Origin: Pusillimonas sp. MFBS29
GTDB taxonomy: Bacteria > Pseudomonadota > Gammaproteobacteria > Burkholderiales > Burkholderiaceae_B
Assembly (NCBI RefSeq): GCF_020687695.1
Contig: NZ_JAJEWL010000010.1
Location: 48,408-112,407, forward strand
Direction: 5' to 3'
Length of the DNA stretch: 64,000 nt
Shown in pieces: positions 1-7,861 of the stretch. The translations under genes and the position numbers were made by a program. Position 1 is the stretch's first letter. Every line of letters starts with the position of its first letter. The notes below the pieces were generated by a model. That model had not been told where the DNA came from. It saw only the letters and a program-made list of their open reading frames with translations, and ran no database searches.

Positions 1-92
1 GGTGGATTGGCGCCGCTGGTTTGCGCATAAGCGCCCAGCGAGAACAAAGCCAGCGTTGCAGCCCCCACAGACTTGATGATGAACTTTGCCAC
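1..92 (-). CDS. Exported protein, N-terminal fragment (cut by window edge)
   Basis: Only the first 30 codons lie in the window. They start at a GTG (positions 92-90) preceded by an AAAGGA ribosome-binding site. The peptide begins with a short basic stretch (AKFIIKS), followed by an Ala/Leu/Gly hydrophobic core and an AYA-Q site typical of signal peptidase I, so the product is probably periplasmic or outer-membrane. The family cannot be told from this fragment. It lies on the same strand as ectD, about 90 bp downstream of it, and no clear terminator is visible between them. An uptake receptor is one possibility, but that is a guess from position only. Confidence 0.55.
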   Translation of the reverse strand, partial: MAKFIIKSVGAATLALFSLGAYAQTSGANP

Positions 93-181
93 GGCAATTC
101 CTTTAACGTTAATTATTTACAAACTACTTCAATTATTATGCCAAAGCATGACGGCAATAGCAAAAGAAACTTTTAAGACAA

Positions 182-1102
182 TCAGGCCGTTACTTCGTCT
201 TCCAGAGGAACCAGCGGCGTAAACTGCTTGCGCGTGGCAATGTGCTCGGGCCTGGGCGTCAGCCCGTATCGAGGCGCTTCCAGCGTGTTTTCCATGCTGT
301 TATACACCATGAACACATTGGCGCGCGGCCAGGGCGATATATTGCCGTTCGAGCCATGCATGGTGTTGCATTCAAAGAACACTACCGAACCGGCCTTGGC
401 CGTCATGGCCTGTATGCCACCCTGCTCGGCCAGCAAGCGCAGGCTTACGGGGTCGGGCACGCCGTATTCCTGCTTCTTGAGCGACTTCTTGTAGTGCTCA
501 TCGGGCGTAACACCCTGGCAGGAAATGAACTGCTGGTGCGACCCGGGTACCAGCATCAGCGGGCCATTGCAGGCGTTGTTGTCAGTCAGCAAGACCGAGC
601 AACTGAGCGCTCGCATGCCGGGCATGCCGTCTTCCACGTGCCAGGTTTCAAAGTCGGAATGCCAGTAGAACTCCTTGCCCTTGAAGCCGGGCTTCATGTT
701 GGCACGCGACTGGTGCATATACACCTCGGACCCCAGCAGTTGCCGGGCAACGTGTATCAGGCGCGGGTCGCAGGCCAGCCGGCCCAGCATCTGGCTAAGC
801 TCATGCACCCGGAAGATAGACCTGACCTCATCGCTGCCAGGCTCGGTAATGGCCTCTTCCATACTGGTAATGGCCGGGTCGGCGCTCATGCGCCTCACCT
901 CGTCCAGCAGCTCCTGAACCTCATCGCTGTTGAACACATTCTCGAGCATCAGGAAACCATCGCGCTCGTAAGCCGCTACCTGATCCGACTCGAGCGCGCT
1001 GGCATAGGTGCCGCCCCCGTAAACCACGGGGTCTCTGCGCGCAATGATGGCCGAAGTGCGATCAGTTCGCGAGGAATAAAGATCGTTGATAGCTAAATTC
1101 AT
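182..1102 (-). CDS. ectD: Ectoine 5-hydroxylase EctD
   Basis: A 306-residue member of the Fe(II)/2-oxoglutarate dioxygenases (PhyH superfamily) that hydroxylates ectoine to 5-hydroxyectoine in the cytoplasm. The EctD signature around residues 146-168 (FYWHSDFETWHVEDGMP) is present. The iron ligands are visible as His148, Asp150 and His249. A longer reading frame continues to 1240, but it would overlap ectC. The ATG at 1102 has an AAGGAG seven bases upstream and gives the usual family length. It is the last gene of the ectRABCD operon and starts 20 bp after ectC. Its presence means that the cell makes hydroxyectoine as well as ectoine. Confidence 0.96.
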   Translation of the reverse strand: MNLAINDLYSSRTDRTSAIIARRDPVVYGGGTYASALESDQVAAYERDGFLMLENVFNSDEVQELLDEVRRMSADPAITSMEEAITEPGSDEVRSIFRVHELSQMLGRLACDPRLIHVARQLLGSEVYMHQSRANMKPGFKGKEFYWHSDFETWHVEDGMPGMRALSCSVLLTDNNACNGPLMLVPGSHQQFISCQGVTPDEHYKKSLKKQEYGVPDPVSLRLLAEQGGIQAMTAKAGSVVFFECNTMHGSNGNISPWPRANVFMVYNSMENTLEAPRYGLTPRPEHIATRKQFTPLVPLEDEVTA

Positions 1103-1122
1103 GTATAGACTCCTTCGCGCCT

Positions 1123-1518
1123 TCAAGCGGCGTCGGTAACCAGCGGGTACACGCCCTTCTCGTCGTGCACCTCGAAGCCGGTCAGCGGCGGATTGAATAC
1201 GCAGATCACGCGCAGCGGCTCTTTGCCGCCACGCAACCAATGTTCATCGTTCTGGTCCAGGGCGTAAACCACGCCCGGGCCCAAGGCATATTTCTTGCCA
1301 TCGGCGATGGTTTCCACTTCGCCGTCGCCTTCTATGCACCACACGGCTTCCAGATGATTCTGATAGTGGATATGCGTTTCCGTACCCGGAAAAATAACGG
1401 TCTCGTGGAAAGAAAACCCCATGCCGTCTTTTTTCAGCAGCACGCGACGGCTTAGCCAAGTCTCGGTTTTCACCTCGTTCTCGGTACCAATCACGTCCTT
1501 CACATTCTTGACTATCAT
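1123..1518 (-). CDS. ectC: L-ectoine synthase EctC
   Basis: A 131-residue cupin-fold enzyme, the normal family length, that cyclises N-gamma-acetyl-L-2,4-diaminobutyrate to ectoine. The metal ligands described for EctC, Glu57, Tyr85 and His93, are found at exactly those positions here, so the enzyme should be active. The ATG overlaps the ectB stop codon by 4 bp, which implies translational coupling, and ectD follows after 20 bp. The protein is cytoplasmic. Confidence 0.97.
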   Translation of the reverse strand: MIVKNVKDVIGTENEVKTETWLSRRVLLKKDGMGFSFHETVIFPGTETHIHYQNHLEAVWCIEGDGEVETIADGKKYALGPGVVYALDQNDEHWLRGGKEPLRVICVFNPPLTGFEVHDEKGVYPLVTDAA

Positions 1519-2825
1519 CCTGCTTTTCCTCCGAACTTCAATACACGGGCGCTCACGCCCTTTTCCGACAATGCCTCGGCCAGGCTGCGTTCAATCACTT
1601 CCAGCCCGCGCGTCAGCAGTTCATCTTCTATGGTCAGCGCCGGCAAGATCTTCAGGACCTCGTCATTGGCGCCCGAGGTTTCGATCACGACGCCGCGCTC
1701 GAATGCCTTCCTGGAAATCAGACTGGCCAGATCGTCATCGGCCGGTGTGACCAGACCCTGGATCAGGCCGCGACCCCGTACGCTCAGGCCTGCGCCCGGA
1801 TAGCTGTGAACCAGGTTCTCCAGCCAGTCACGCACTATGCGCTCTTTGCGCTGGGTGTCCTGCGCAAAACGGTCGTCACGCCAGTAGCTGTCCAGCGCCT
1901 GTGCCGCCGTAACAAAAGCCATGTTGTTGCCCCGGAACGTACCGGTGTGGGCACTGGGTTTCCAGACATCAAGCTCGGGCTTCATAAGCACCAGCGACAT
2001 CGGCATGCCAAAGCCCGACAGCGATTTGGACAAGGTAATGATGTCGGGTTCGATACCGGCCGCTTCGAAACTGAAGAAATTCCCGGTTCGGCCGCAACCC
2101 ACCTGGATGTCATCGACGATCAGCAACATGTCATGCTGACGGCAAACACGCTGCAGCTCTTTGAGCCAACGCTTGGAGGCCACGTTGACACCACCCTCGC
2201 CCTGCACGGTTTCAACGATCACGGCAGCAGGATGATCCAGCCCGCTGCTGTTGTCGTTCAACAGGCGCTCGAAATATGCAATGGTGTTGACATCGGGGCC
2301 CATGTAGCCGTCGAATGGCATGAAAGAAGTATTGCCCAGAGCTACGCCGGCAGCTTCACGAAATTTGGAATTGGCCGTAACCGCCAGCGAACCGCCACTG
2401 ACACCATGAAAGCCATGGGTGAACGACACAATATTGGGCCGACCCTTGATCTGGCGTGCCAGTTTCAATGCTGCCTCGACAGCGTTGGTGCCGGTGGGGC
2501 CGGTAAACTGCAAGGTGTACTGCCAGTTCCTGGGTCGGAGCAGCACTTGCTCAACGGTTTCCAGGAAATACTTCTTGGCGCTGGTAGCCATATCCAGTCC
2601 GTGCACGAGGCCGTCGGAATCCAGATACTCGATCAGCTTCCGCTTCAAGACGGGATTATTGTGACCATAGTTCAGCGTTCCGGCACCGCTGAAGAAATCA
2701 ATATATTCCTTATTGTCTTCATCTATCAGTACGGAGCCGCGAGCTTGTTTGAATATGACTGGAAAGGACCGAACGTAGCCCCGTACCTCCGACTCCATTC
2801 GGTCAAATATTTTTAAGTCCATCAT
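1515..2825 (-). CDS. ectB: Diaminobutyrate--2-oxoglutarate aminotransferase EctB
   Basis: A class-III PLP aminotransferase of 436 residues that converts L-aspartate-4-semialdehyde to L-2,4-diaminobutyrate with glutamate as amino donor, the first ectoine-specific step. Visible hallmarks are the PLP-binding aspartate in [10 protein letters not shown] (about residue 238), the Schiff-base lysine Lys267 in ITLSKSLSG and the downstream HTGTFRGNN loop. The frame is open further upstream, but the ATG at 2825 has an AAAGGAG eight bases before it and matches the family N-terminus; a second ATG follows directly. It overlaps ectC by 4 bp and lies 90 bp downstream of ectA. No dedicated aspartokinase (ask_ect) gene is in the operon. 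Confidence 0.97.
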   Translation of the reverse strand: MMDLKIFDRMESEVRGYVRSFPVIFKQARGSVLIDEDNKEYIDFFSGAGTLNYGHNNPVLKRKLIEYLDSDGLVHGLDMATSAKKYFLETVEQVLLRPRNWQYTLQFTGPTGTNAVEAALKLARQIKGRPNIVSFTHGFHGVSGGSLAVTANSKFREAAGVALGNTSFMPFDGYMGPDVNTIAYFERLLNDNSSGLDHPAAVIVETVQGEGGVNVASKRWLKELQRVCRQHDMLLIVDDIQVGCGRTGNFFSFEAAGIEPDIITLSKSLSGFGMPMSLVLMKPELDVWKPSAHTGTFRGNNMAFVTAAQALDSYWRDDRFAQDTQRKERIVRDWLENLVHSYPGAGLSVRGRGLIQGLVTPADDDLASLISRKAFERGVVIETSGANDEVLKILPALTIEDELLTRGLEVIERSLAEALSEKGVSARVLKFGGKAG

Positions 2826-2915
2826 GCTGTGTTCTCCTTTTGTAGTGAGGCACCCAGCGCAAGCCGGTCTGAGCACCTGGTCTTGCGGTGCCTCGACGGT
2901 GAAACGAATCGACTT

Positions 2916-3485
2916 CTAGGGAAGCGATGTACTGGTGAAAGGGCCTATGCGCAGCAACGGCTCATCTTCATGAGCATGCTCGCCAAACATATGCCGCTCG
3001 AATAAAGGCTGCTCGTTGACAGGAGCAAGCAATTTACGGGCCAGCCCCCCGAACATCGCGCGCGATGCGCGGTTATCGGGGCCGACCGTGGTTTCAAGAT
3101 ACTGAATATGGGCCAAAGCGGGACGCTGCAGCAGGCTTTGCAGCATGCGCCGTCCCAGGCTTTGTCCGCGTGCCCGCTCATGCACCGCCACCTGCCAGAC
3201 AAACAGGGTATCGGGCCGCTCTGGCGGCACATAACCCGACACAAAGCCCAGCAATGTGTCGTTATCGCCGGCCAGCACACAAGTGGCCCCGAAGTATTCG
3301 CTTAGCAGCAGGTAGGTGTAAACAGAATTGAGGTCGAGTGGCGGACACTCGGAAATCAGGCGGTGGATGTCGGCTGCGTCGGCTTTGTGCGGCTGCCGCA
3401 TCCACTGGGTTGGTTCGCTATAGCGGGTATCGCCGGCGGATTCTGAAGATTTGATTGAAGAGTTGGTAGTTTCGCAGTCAGTCAC
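2916..3485 (-). CDS. ectA: L-2,4-diaminobutyrate N-acetyltransferase EctA
   Basis: A GNAT-fold acetyltransferase of 189 residues that transfers acetyl from acetyl-CoA to the gamma-amino group of diaminobutyrate. The family region WQVAVHERARGQSLGRRML contains the acetyl-CoA binding loop (RGQSLGRR), and the PPLDLNSVYTYLLL segment near the N-terminal third is characteristic of EctA. The first 30 residues, rich in Ser/Thr/Glu, are a variable extension. The ATG overlaps the stop codon of the MarR gene ectR by 4 bp, so the regulator and the first biosynthetic enzyme are translated in a coupled manner. Confidence 0.95.
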   Translation of the reverse strand: MTDCETTNSSIKSSESAGDTRYSEPTQWMRQPHKADAADIHRLISECPPLDLNSVYTYLLLSEYFGATCVLAGDNDTLLGFVSGYVPPERPDTLFVWQVAVHERARGQSLGRRMLQSLLQRPALAHIQYLETTVGPDNRASRAMFGGLARKLLAPVNEQPLFERHMFGEHAHEDEPLLRIGPFTSTSLP

Positions 3486-4024
3486 ACGACCAGTCCCGAT
3501 TCGGGAAGCGCGCCGCCAACCGGCACATCAAGTATGGGCGAGGCAAGCTCGCCGGGCGCTTCCTGCGGCGCAACACCATCGGATTCCATCAGGTCGACGA
3601 TACGCTCGAGCGACATGGTAATGGAGGCCTGCTCTTGTTCGGGCAAGGCGTTCAGGGCATCAGCCAGTTTCTTTTGCAGGGGAGACGGGGTGTCGTGGGC
3701 AAGCTTGATGCCGGCTTGCGTAGCCGTTACGAAAACGATACGACGATCTTCGCGACCCCGCTCACGGTTGATCAGGCCTTTGTCTTCCAGGCGGTCGAGA
3801 ATACCCACCACGGTGCTGGCACTGAGGTGAATTTCGCGACTGATGGCAGTCGCGGTAAGCGGCCCGTGCTCGATCACGGCACGCAGACAGATAAGCTGCG
3901 GCGCCGTGATATTGCTGTACGCCGCCAACTGCCGCGAGTGCAGCGCAACAGAGCGCGTAATGCGGCGCAAGGCACGCAAAATACGCAGGTCGTACTGCTG
4001 GGTGGTTGAAGAAGTATTCGGCAT
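3482..4024 (-). CDS. ectR: MarR-family regulator of the ectoine operon (EctR-like)
   Basis: A 180-residue winged-helix protein of the MarR family. The recognition region (PLTATAISREIHLSASTVVGILDRLEDKGLI, residues about 55-85) and the wing with DRRIVFVTATQAG are clear. EctR1-type MarR proteins repress ectoine genes in halotolerant methylotrophs, and this protein resembles those in position and size. Here the gene is the first cistron of the ect operon itself and overlaps ectA by 4 bp, which suggests autoregulation. The ATG at 4024 was chosen over an in-frame TTG two codons upstream; no strong ribosome-binding site precedes either. The C-terminal 30 residues are Pro/Gly-rich and non-conserved. 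Confidence 0.88.
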   Translation of the reverse strand: MPNTSSTTQQYDLRILRALRRITRSVALHSRQLAAYSNITAPQLICLRAVIEHGPLTATAISREIHLSASTVVGILDRLEDKGLINRERGREDRRIVFVTATQAGIKLAHDTPSPLQKKLADALNALPEQEQASITMSLERIVDLMESDGVAPQEAPGELASPILDVPVGGALPESGLVV

Positions 4025-4031
4025 GATCAAA

Positions 4032-4089
4032 TGAGTTCAATCCAATTAATTTCTACTCAAATCATAAGCCCGCCAATGAAATAAGTCAA
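4032..4089 (-). promoter_or_regulatory. Promoter and candidate operator of ectRABCD
   Basis: On the minus strand, TTGACT (4089-4084) and TATGAT (4066-4061) are separated by 17 bases, close to the sigma70 consensus. Immediately downstream lies an interrupted inverted repeat, TGAGT ... ACTCA, spanning 4059-4032, with an AT-rich centre (ATTAAT). This placement over the likely transcription start fits an operator for the MarR protein encoded just downstream. The promoter match is seen directly; the operator role is inferred. Confidence 0.6.
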
Positions 4090-4109
4090 CCTGCGAAACC
4101 TGCGCAGAC

Positions 4110-4155
4110 GGCAAAAGAGGGCGGGATGACTGGAATCATTCCGCCCTCTTTTGCC
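4110..4155 (-). terminator. Intergenic hairpin terminator between tldD and ectR
   Basis: A long near-perfect stem: 15 bp of perfect pairing (GGCAAAAGAGGGCGG at 4110-4124 with its complement at 4141-4155), extended by five more pairs including one G.T, around a six-base loop (4130-4135). It lies 55 bp past the tldD stop codon and upstream of the ect promoter, so it should isolate the ect operon from tldD read-through. No separate U-tract follows; the T-run lies inside the stem arm. Confidence 0.7.
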
Positions 4156-4209
4156 GGCCCCGAAAACGGGCGCCGGACTTGGCTTAAGGTGCTGTTAAAA
4201 CCGGCGTTT

Positions 4210-5667
4210 TCAGGCCGTGCCGCCCACCGTCAGGCCTTCCATGCGCACGGTTGGCATGCCTACGCCCACCGGCACGCTCTGCCCTTCCTTGCCGCAGGTA
4301 CCCACACCGGAATCGAGCTGCAGGTCGTTGCCGATCAGGCTGACCTGATTCATGGCTTCGGGCCCGCTGCCGATCAGGGTGGCGCCTTTCACCGGGCAGG
4401 TAACCTTGCCATTTTCGATCAGATAGGCCTCGGAGGTAGAGAAAACGAATTTGCCGCTGGTGATGTCGACCTGGCCGCCGCCAAAATTCACGGCGTATAA
4501 ACCCTTCTTGACCGAAGCAATGATCTCTTCGGGCGGCGTTTGACCGGCCATCATGTAGGTATTGGTCATGCGCGGCATGGGCAGATGCGCGTAGGATTCG
4601 CGCCGGCCATTGCCGGTTACAGGCATCTTCATCAGGCGGGCATTCATGGAATCCTGCATATATCCCTTCAGAATGCCGTCTTCGATCAGGACATTGCGCT
4701 GCGTAGTATTGCCTTCGTCGTCGATGTTCAGGGAACCCCGGCGATCGGCAATGGTGCCGTCATCAATGACAGTTACGCCCCTGGACGCCACACGCTCGCC
4801 GATGCGCCCGGAAAACACGCTGGAACCCTTGCGGTTGAAGTCACCTTCAAGGCCATGGCCCACGGCCTCGTGCAGCAGGATGCCGGGCCAGCCCGAACCC
4901 AGCACGACAGTCATCTCGCCTGCCGGCGCAGGCTTGGCCTCGAGGTTGGTCAGGGCCTCGTGGGTGGCACGCTGCACATAGGAACGCAGCACGTCGTCGG
5001 TGAAATACGCCAGGCCGCTGCGGCCACCGCCGCCGCCGTGCCCCATTTCGCGGCGTCCGTTGCGCTCGGCAATGACCGTGAGCGAAAGGCGCACCAGCGG
5101 GCGTACGTCGGCCGCCAGCCGGCCATCGCTGCCGGCCACCAGCACCACGTCGTACTCGGCGCCCAAACCGGCCATAACCTGGATGATGTGCGGATCAGCC
5201 GCACGGGCCATGGCCTCGATGCGTTCAAGCAAGGCAACTTTTTCGGGTGACGACAGAGAGTTGACCGGATCAATGGCGGGATAAAGATCATGGCCACGCG
5301 GCGGGTGGCCGCTAAAGACCTTCTGACGCCCCGCGCCACGACGCGCAATGCTGCGCACCGCATGGGCGGACGACAGCAAGGCATCGGCCGACAGGCTGTC
5401 GGAATAAGCGAAAGCGGTTTTTTCTCCGGTGATGGCGCGCACCCCTACACCCTGCTCTATAGAGAAGCTGCCGGTCTTGACTATGCCCTCTTCGAGGCTC
5501 CAGCCTTCGCTGCGCGTGTACTGAAAGTACAGGTCGGCATAGTCGACCTTGTGGGTAAAGATTTCACCCAGGGCCCGCGCCATATCGGCTTCGTCGAGAC
5601 CCCAGGGGTCGAGCAAAACCGACTTGGCGGTAGCCAGGGCATTAATGGCGGAATCCGCAGGTTTCAT
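4210..5667 (-). CDS. tldD: Metalloprotease TldD
   Basis: A 485-residue TldD/PmbA-family zinc protease. With its partner PmbA (TldE, not in this window) it forms a heterodimer that degrades unfolded or modified peptides and trims CcdA and microcin B17 leader peptides in Escherichia coli. The zinc motif [11 protein letters not shown] is present at residues 266-276 (His266, Glu267, His271). A conserved cysteine lies near the C-terminus in [11 protein letters not shown]. The reading frame extends to 5745, but that would run into the upstream nitrilase gene; the ATG at 5667 fits the family start and leaves a 19-bp gap. It is probably co-transcribed with the nitrilase gene. Confidence 0.95.
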   Translation of the reverse strand: MKPADSAINALATAKSVLLDPWGLDEADMARALGEIFTHKVDYADLYFQYTRSEGWSLEEGIVKTGSFSIEQGVGVRAITGEKTAFAYSDSLSADALLSSAHAVRSIARRGAGRQKVFSGHPPRGHDLYPAIDPVNSLSSPEKVALLERIEAMARAADPHIIQVMAGLGAEYDVVLVAGSDGRLAADVRPLVRLSLTVIAERNGRREMGHGGGGGRSGLAYFTDDVLRSYVQRATHEALTNLEAKPAPAGEMTVVLGSGWPGILLHEAVGHGLEGDFNRKGSSVFSGRIGERVASRGVTVIDDGTIADRRGSLNIDDEGNTTQRNVLIEDGILKGYMQDSMNARLMKMPVTGNGRRESYAHLPMPRMTNTYMMAGQTPPEEIIASVKKGLYAVNFGGGQVDITSGKFVFSTSEAYLIENGKVTCPVKGATLIGSGPEAMNQVSLIGNDLQLDSGVGTCGKEGQSVPVGVGMPTVRMEGLTVGGTA

Positions 5668-5686
5668 ATATATGGCAAATCCTGTA

Positions 5687-6505
5687 TTACATAGTACGGT
5701 GCTTGAGCGCCGGCAAAGAGGCGCGTACATCGGCAATTCGGTCAAGGCTTATCGTGCCTGTGGCAACGCCCGGTTCATTATCAACCTGGGCCAGCACTTC
5801 GCCCCACGGATCAATTAGAACAGAATGCCCCCATGTGCGCCTGCCGTTCTCGTGCTTGCCGCCCTGCGCTGGCGCCAGCACATAGCACTGGTTCTCGATC
5901 GCACGGGCGCGCAGCAATATGTCCCAGTGCGCCGAACCCGTGGTGGAGGTAAACGCAGCCGGCAGCACAATAAGGTTGACCTCGCCCATGGCCCGGAAAA
6001 ATTCGGGGAATCTCAAGTCGTAACAAATTGATAGCCCGACCCGACCCAGCGGGGTATCAAGCGTTTGCGGCGGATTATCTCCCGGCCGGATGGCAATGGA
6101 TTCGTCGTAGGACTCTTTTCCTTTGGTGAATCCGAACAAATGGACTTTATCGTAGCGGGCCACCTGCTGCCCGTCGGGGCCATAAACCAGACACGCATTA
6201 AAGATCCGGTTGGGATCGTCGTTATCAAGTGGCAAGGTTCCGCCCACCAGCCATATACCGTGCTGACGGGCTTGCCCGGCAAGAAATTCCTGTATGGGCC
6301 CGTTACCGGGCTCTTCCTTGATGGCCAGCTTATCGGCGTCTTGGTGCCCCATAAAGCAAAAATATTCGGGCAAGGCGATCAGCCGGGCACCAGCCCCGGC
6401 AGCCTGGGCGATAAGATCGGCCGCCTGACGCAGATTATCGTCCACGCGTGTGGAACTGACCATTTGAATGGCGGCAACCTTGAAGGCATTTTCAGTATTA
6501 TTCAT
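5687..6505 (-). CDS. Nitrilase-superfamily amidohydrolase (Nit / omega-amidase type)
   Basis: A 272-residue carbon-nitrogen hydrolase. The catalytic triad is complete: Glu47 (ALPEYF), Lys120 (RYDKVHLFG) and Cys161 ([12 protein letters not shown]). The Nit branch hydrolyses deaminated glutathione or omega-amides such as alpha-ketoglutaramate. Which of these this enzyme uses cannot be told from sequence alone. An ATG at 6505 preceded by GGAAAG is preferred to the TTG one codon upstream. It sits 19 bp upstream of tldD, on the same strand. This pairing is common in beta- and gammaproteobacteria and suggests a shared transcript. Confidence 0.9.
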   Translation of the reverse strand: MNNTENAFKVAAIQMVSSTRVDDNLRQAADLIAQAAGAGARLIALPEYFCFMGHQDADKLAIKEEPGNGPIQEFLAGQARQHGIWLVGGTLPLDNDDPNRIFNACLVYGPDGQQVARYDKVHLFGFTKGKESYDESIAIRPGDNPPQTLDTPLGRVGLSICYDLRFPEFFRAMGEVNLIVLPAAFTSTTGSAHWDILLRARAIENQCYVLAPAQGGKHENGRRTWGHSVLIDPWGEVLAQVDNEPGVATGTISLDRIADVRASLPALKHRTM

Positions 6506-6570
6506 CAAATTTCTTTCCGTATTAACTAACGACGACCGGGCATTAATAAGTCAGTCAGCCATATTGCAGC

Positions 6571-6606
6571 ATATATATATTTTATCGACGACAATCGCTA
6601 TATAAT
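6571..6606 (+). promoter_or_regulatory. Promoter region of the H-NS gene
   Basis: A perfect TATAAT lies at 6601-6606, about 60 bp before the gene, preceded by an AT-rich, probably bent stretch of alternating AT (6571-6580). No good -35 hexamer is present at the proper distance, which suggests help from an activator or from DNA curvature. Promoters of H-NS genes are commonly AT-rich and autoregulated. Confidence 0.45.
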
Positions 6607-6666
6607 CAGATATTCGCAGCGGTTAAGTAATAACGGCATAACAACCATTTACCCCAGGAACCCTGA

Positions 6667-7044
6667 ATGACACGCGACAACTACTCGGCACTTAAACAAA
6701 AAATAGAAAAAGAAATAGTCAAGCTGCAAAAGCAGGCCCAGGCACTGCAAGCCAAACAACGTGGCCCGGTTATTACATCTATTATTCGCTCCATGCGCGA
6801 ATACGATATCACCCCCGAAGACATCGCTGCCGCCTATAAACAAAAAACCACTCCGCGCACCAGCACTGCCACACGCACCACGAAAGCGGCAGCAGGCCCG
6901 GCGGTAAAACGCACGGTTCCGGCCAAATATCGCCACCCGGAAACCAACGAAACCTGGACGGGTCGCGGCAAGGCCCCGCGCTGGATCACCAACGCCGAGG
7001 CCGAAGGCAAGAGCCGCGACCAATTCCTGATCGCCAATTCCTGA
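6667..7044 (+). CDS. H-NS family nucleoid-associated protein (BpH3-like)
   Basis: A 125-residue protein with the two-part H-NS layout. An N-terminal coiled-coil oligomerisation segment (residues about 5-35, rich in Lys/Glu/Gln) is followed by a Thr/Ala/Lys linker (residues 60-78). The C-terminal DNA-binding motif (YRHPETNETWTGRGKAPRWI, about 85-104) has the GRGKxPxW core used to bind the minor groove of AT-rich DNA. It should silence AT-rich, acquired DNA, of which this window has a good example at 39-54 kb. The start has CCAGGA upstream. The gene stands alone and is convergent with the next gene. Confidence 0.93.
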   Translation: MTRDNYSALKQKIEKEIVKLQKQAQALQAKQRGPVITSIIRSMREYDITPEDIAAAYKQKTTPRTSTATRTTKAAAGPAVKRTVPAKYRHPETNETWTGRGKAPRWITNAEAEGKSRDQFLIANS

Positions 7045-7046
7045 TC
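7021..7046. repeat. Short tandem repeat at the end of the H-NS gene
   Basis: CAATTCCTGATC occurs at 7021-7032 and again at 7035-7046, separated by GC, i.e. a 14-bp unit repeated once. It covers the last codons and the stop of the H-NS gene. Because 14 is not a multiple of three, the second copy is read in another frame and supplies the stop codon. Confidence 0.6.
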
Positions 7047-7048
7047 AC

Positions 7049-7693
7049 TCAGCGCGGCCTGTCGTACTGCACCTCGCGTACCTGCCCGTTATTGCCCGGG
7101 AAACGGTCGAATACCGCCTGGGCTAAATAAGGCATGACCTGTAACAGATTATTGTTCGAGCTAAGGTTTACGGCGCTTGAACGATAAACTTCAGCATTAT
7201 TGGCCTGATTATCGTTAATAACGATGGTCAAGGTATTGTTATATATCTCGACCGGGAAATTCTGCACCGTAGGGGCCATATAAATACCACCCCAGCCCCA
7301 GCCATGAAAGCCGCCGTAATATCCGCCAAAGGCCGGACCCATCCAGCCATCGTTCAGATACGGATCGTTATAGCGCTGAACCCAGGTTTTGGTAACCGGG
7401 TTTTCATAAGTAATATGCAAATCGAAACGCGCCTGGCCTGACTGAGACTCGACCAGGCCTGTGGGGCCGATATTGGCCCTGACCATATCTGCCACAGCCT
7501 GGAATTCCAGGTTGTTCTTCTGTGCCTGGGCGGGCACGATGCGATACGAATCACCCTGGGCGTTGCCCGGCCACTGCTGAAAGCTGGTAACGCGAGCCGA
7601 CAGCGTTGATGCGCATCCGGCTATCAAAAAAACGCTGCCGAGCACCAAGCATCGCAGCATGGCTGTCTGGTAACGACAAAATTTGTGCCACAT
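7049..7693 (-). CDS. DUF4136 lipoprotein
   Basis: A 214-residue protein with a lipoprotein signal: a basic start, a hydrophobic core and the lipobox LIAGC with the modified cysteine at residue 27. The mature part matches the DUF4136 pattern: an early SFQQWPGNAQGDSYRIVP stretch, a central D-x-x-I-x-Y segment, an aromatic Gly-rich loop (GGYYGGFHGWGWGG) and a C-terminal part that ends in a VREVQYD strand. The family's function is unknown; members are envelope lipoproteins. Start M1 is taken; the ATG of residue 12 is possible and would shorten the signal. It stands alone, convergent with the H-NS gene with only 4 bp between stop codons. Confidence 0.85.
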   Translation of the reverse strand: MWHKFCRYQTAMLRCLVLGSVFLIAGCASTLSARVTSFQQWPGNAQGDSYRIVPAQAQKNNLEFQAVADMVRANIGPTGLVESQSGQARFDLHITYENPVTKTWVQRYNDPYLNDGWMGPAFGGYYGGFHGWGWGGIYMAPTVQNFPVEIYNNTLTIVINDNQANNAEVYRSSAVNLSSNNNLLQVMPYLAQAVFDRFPGNNGQVREVQYDRPR

Positions 7694-7861
7694 AAGCTAT
7701 TCCTAGACTAACTAACGACATACAAGCCGGCGTACAAGCATCTTGTACCACCTGGTTTCCATCAGACCGCATATGTTCGGCAAAGGTTGCATAATTGATG
7801 TAAAAACCGCAACACCAAGCAAACACTACAATAGGCTACTTCGCCTGTTATTGGTCCAGTC

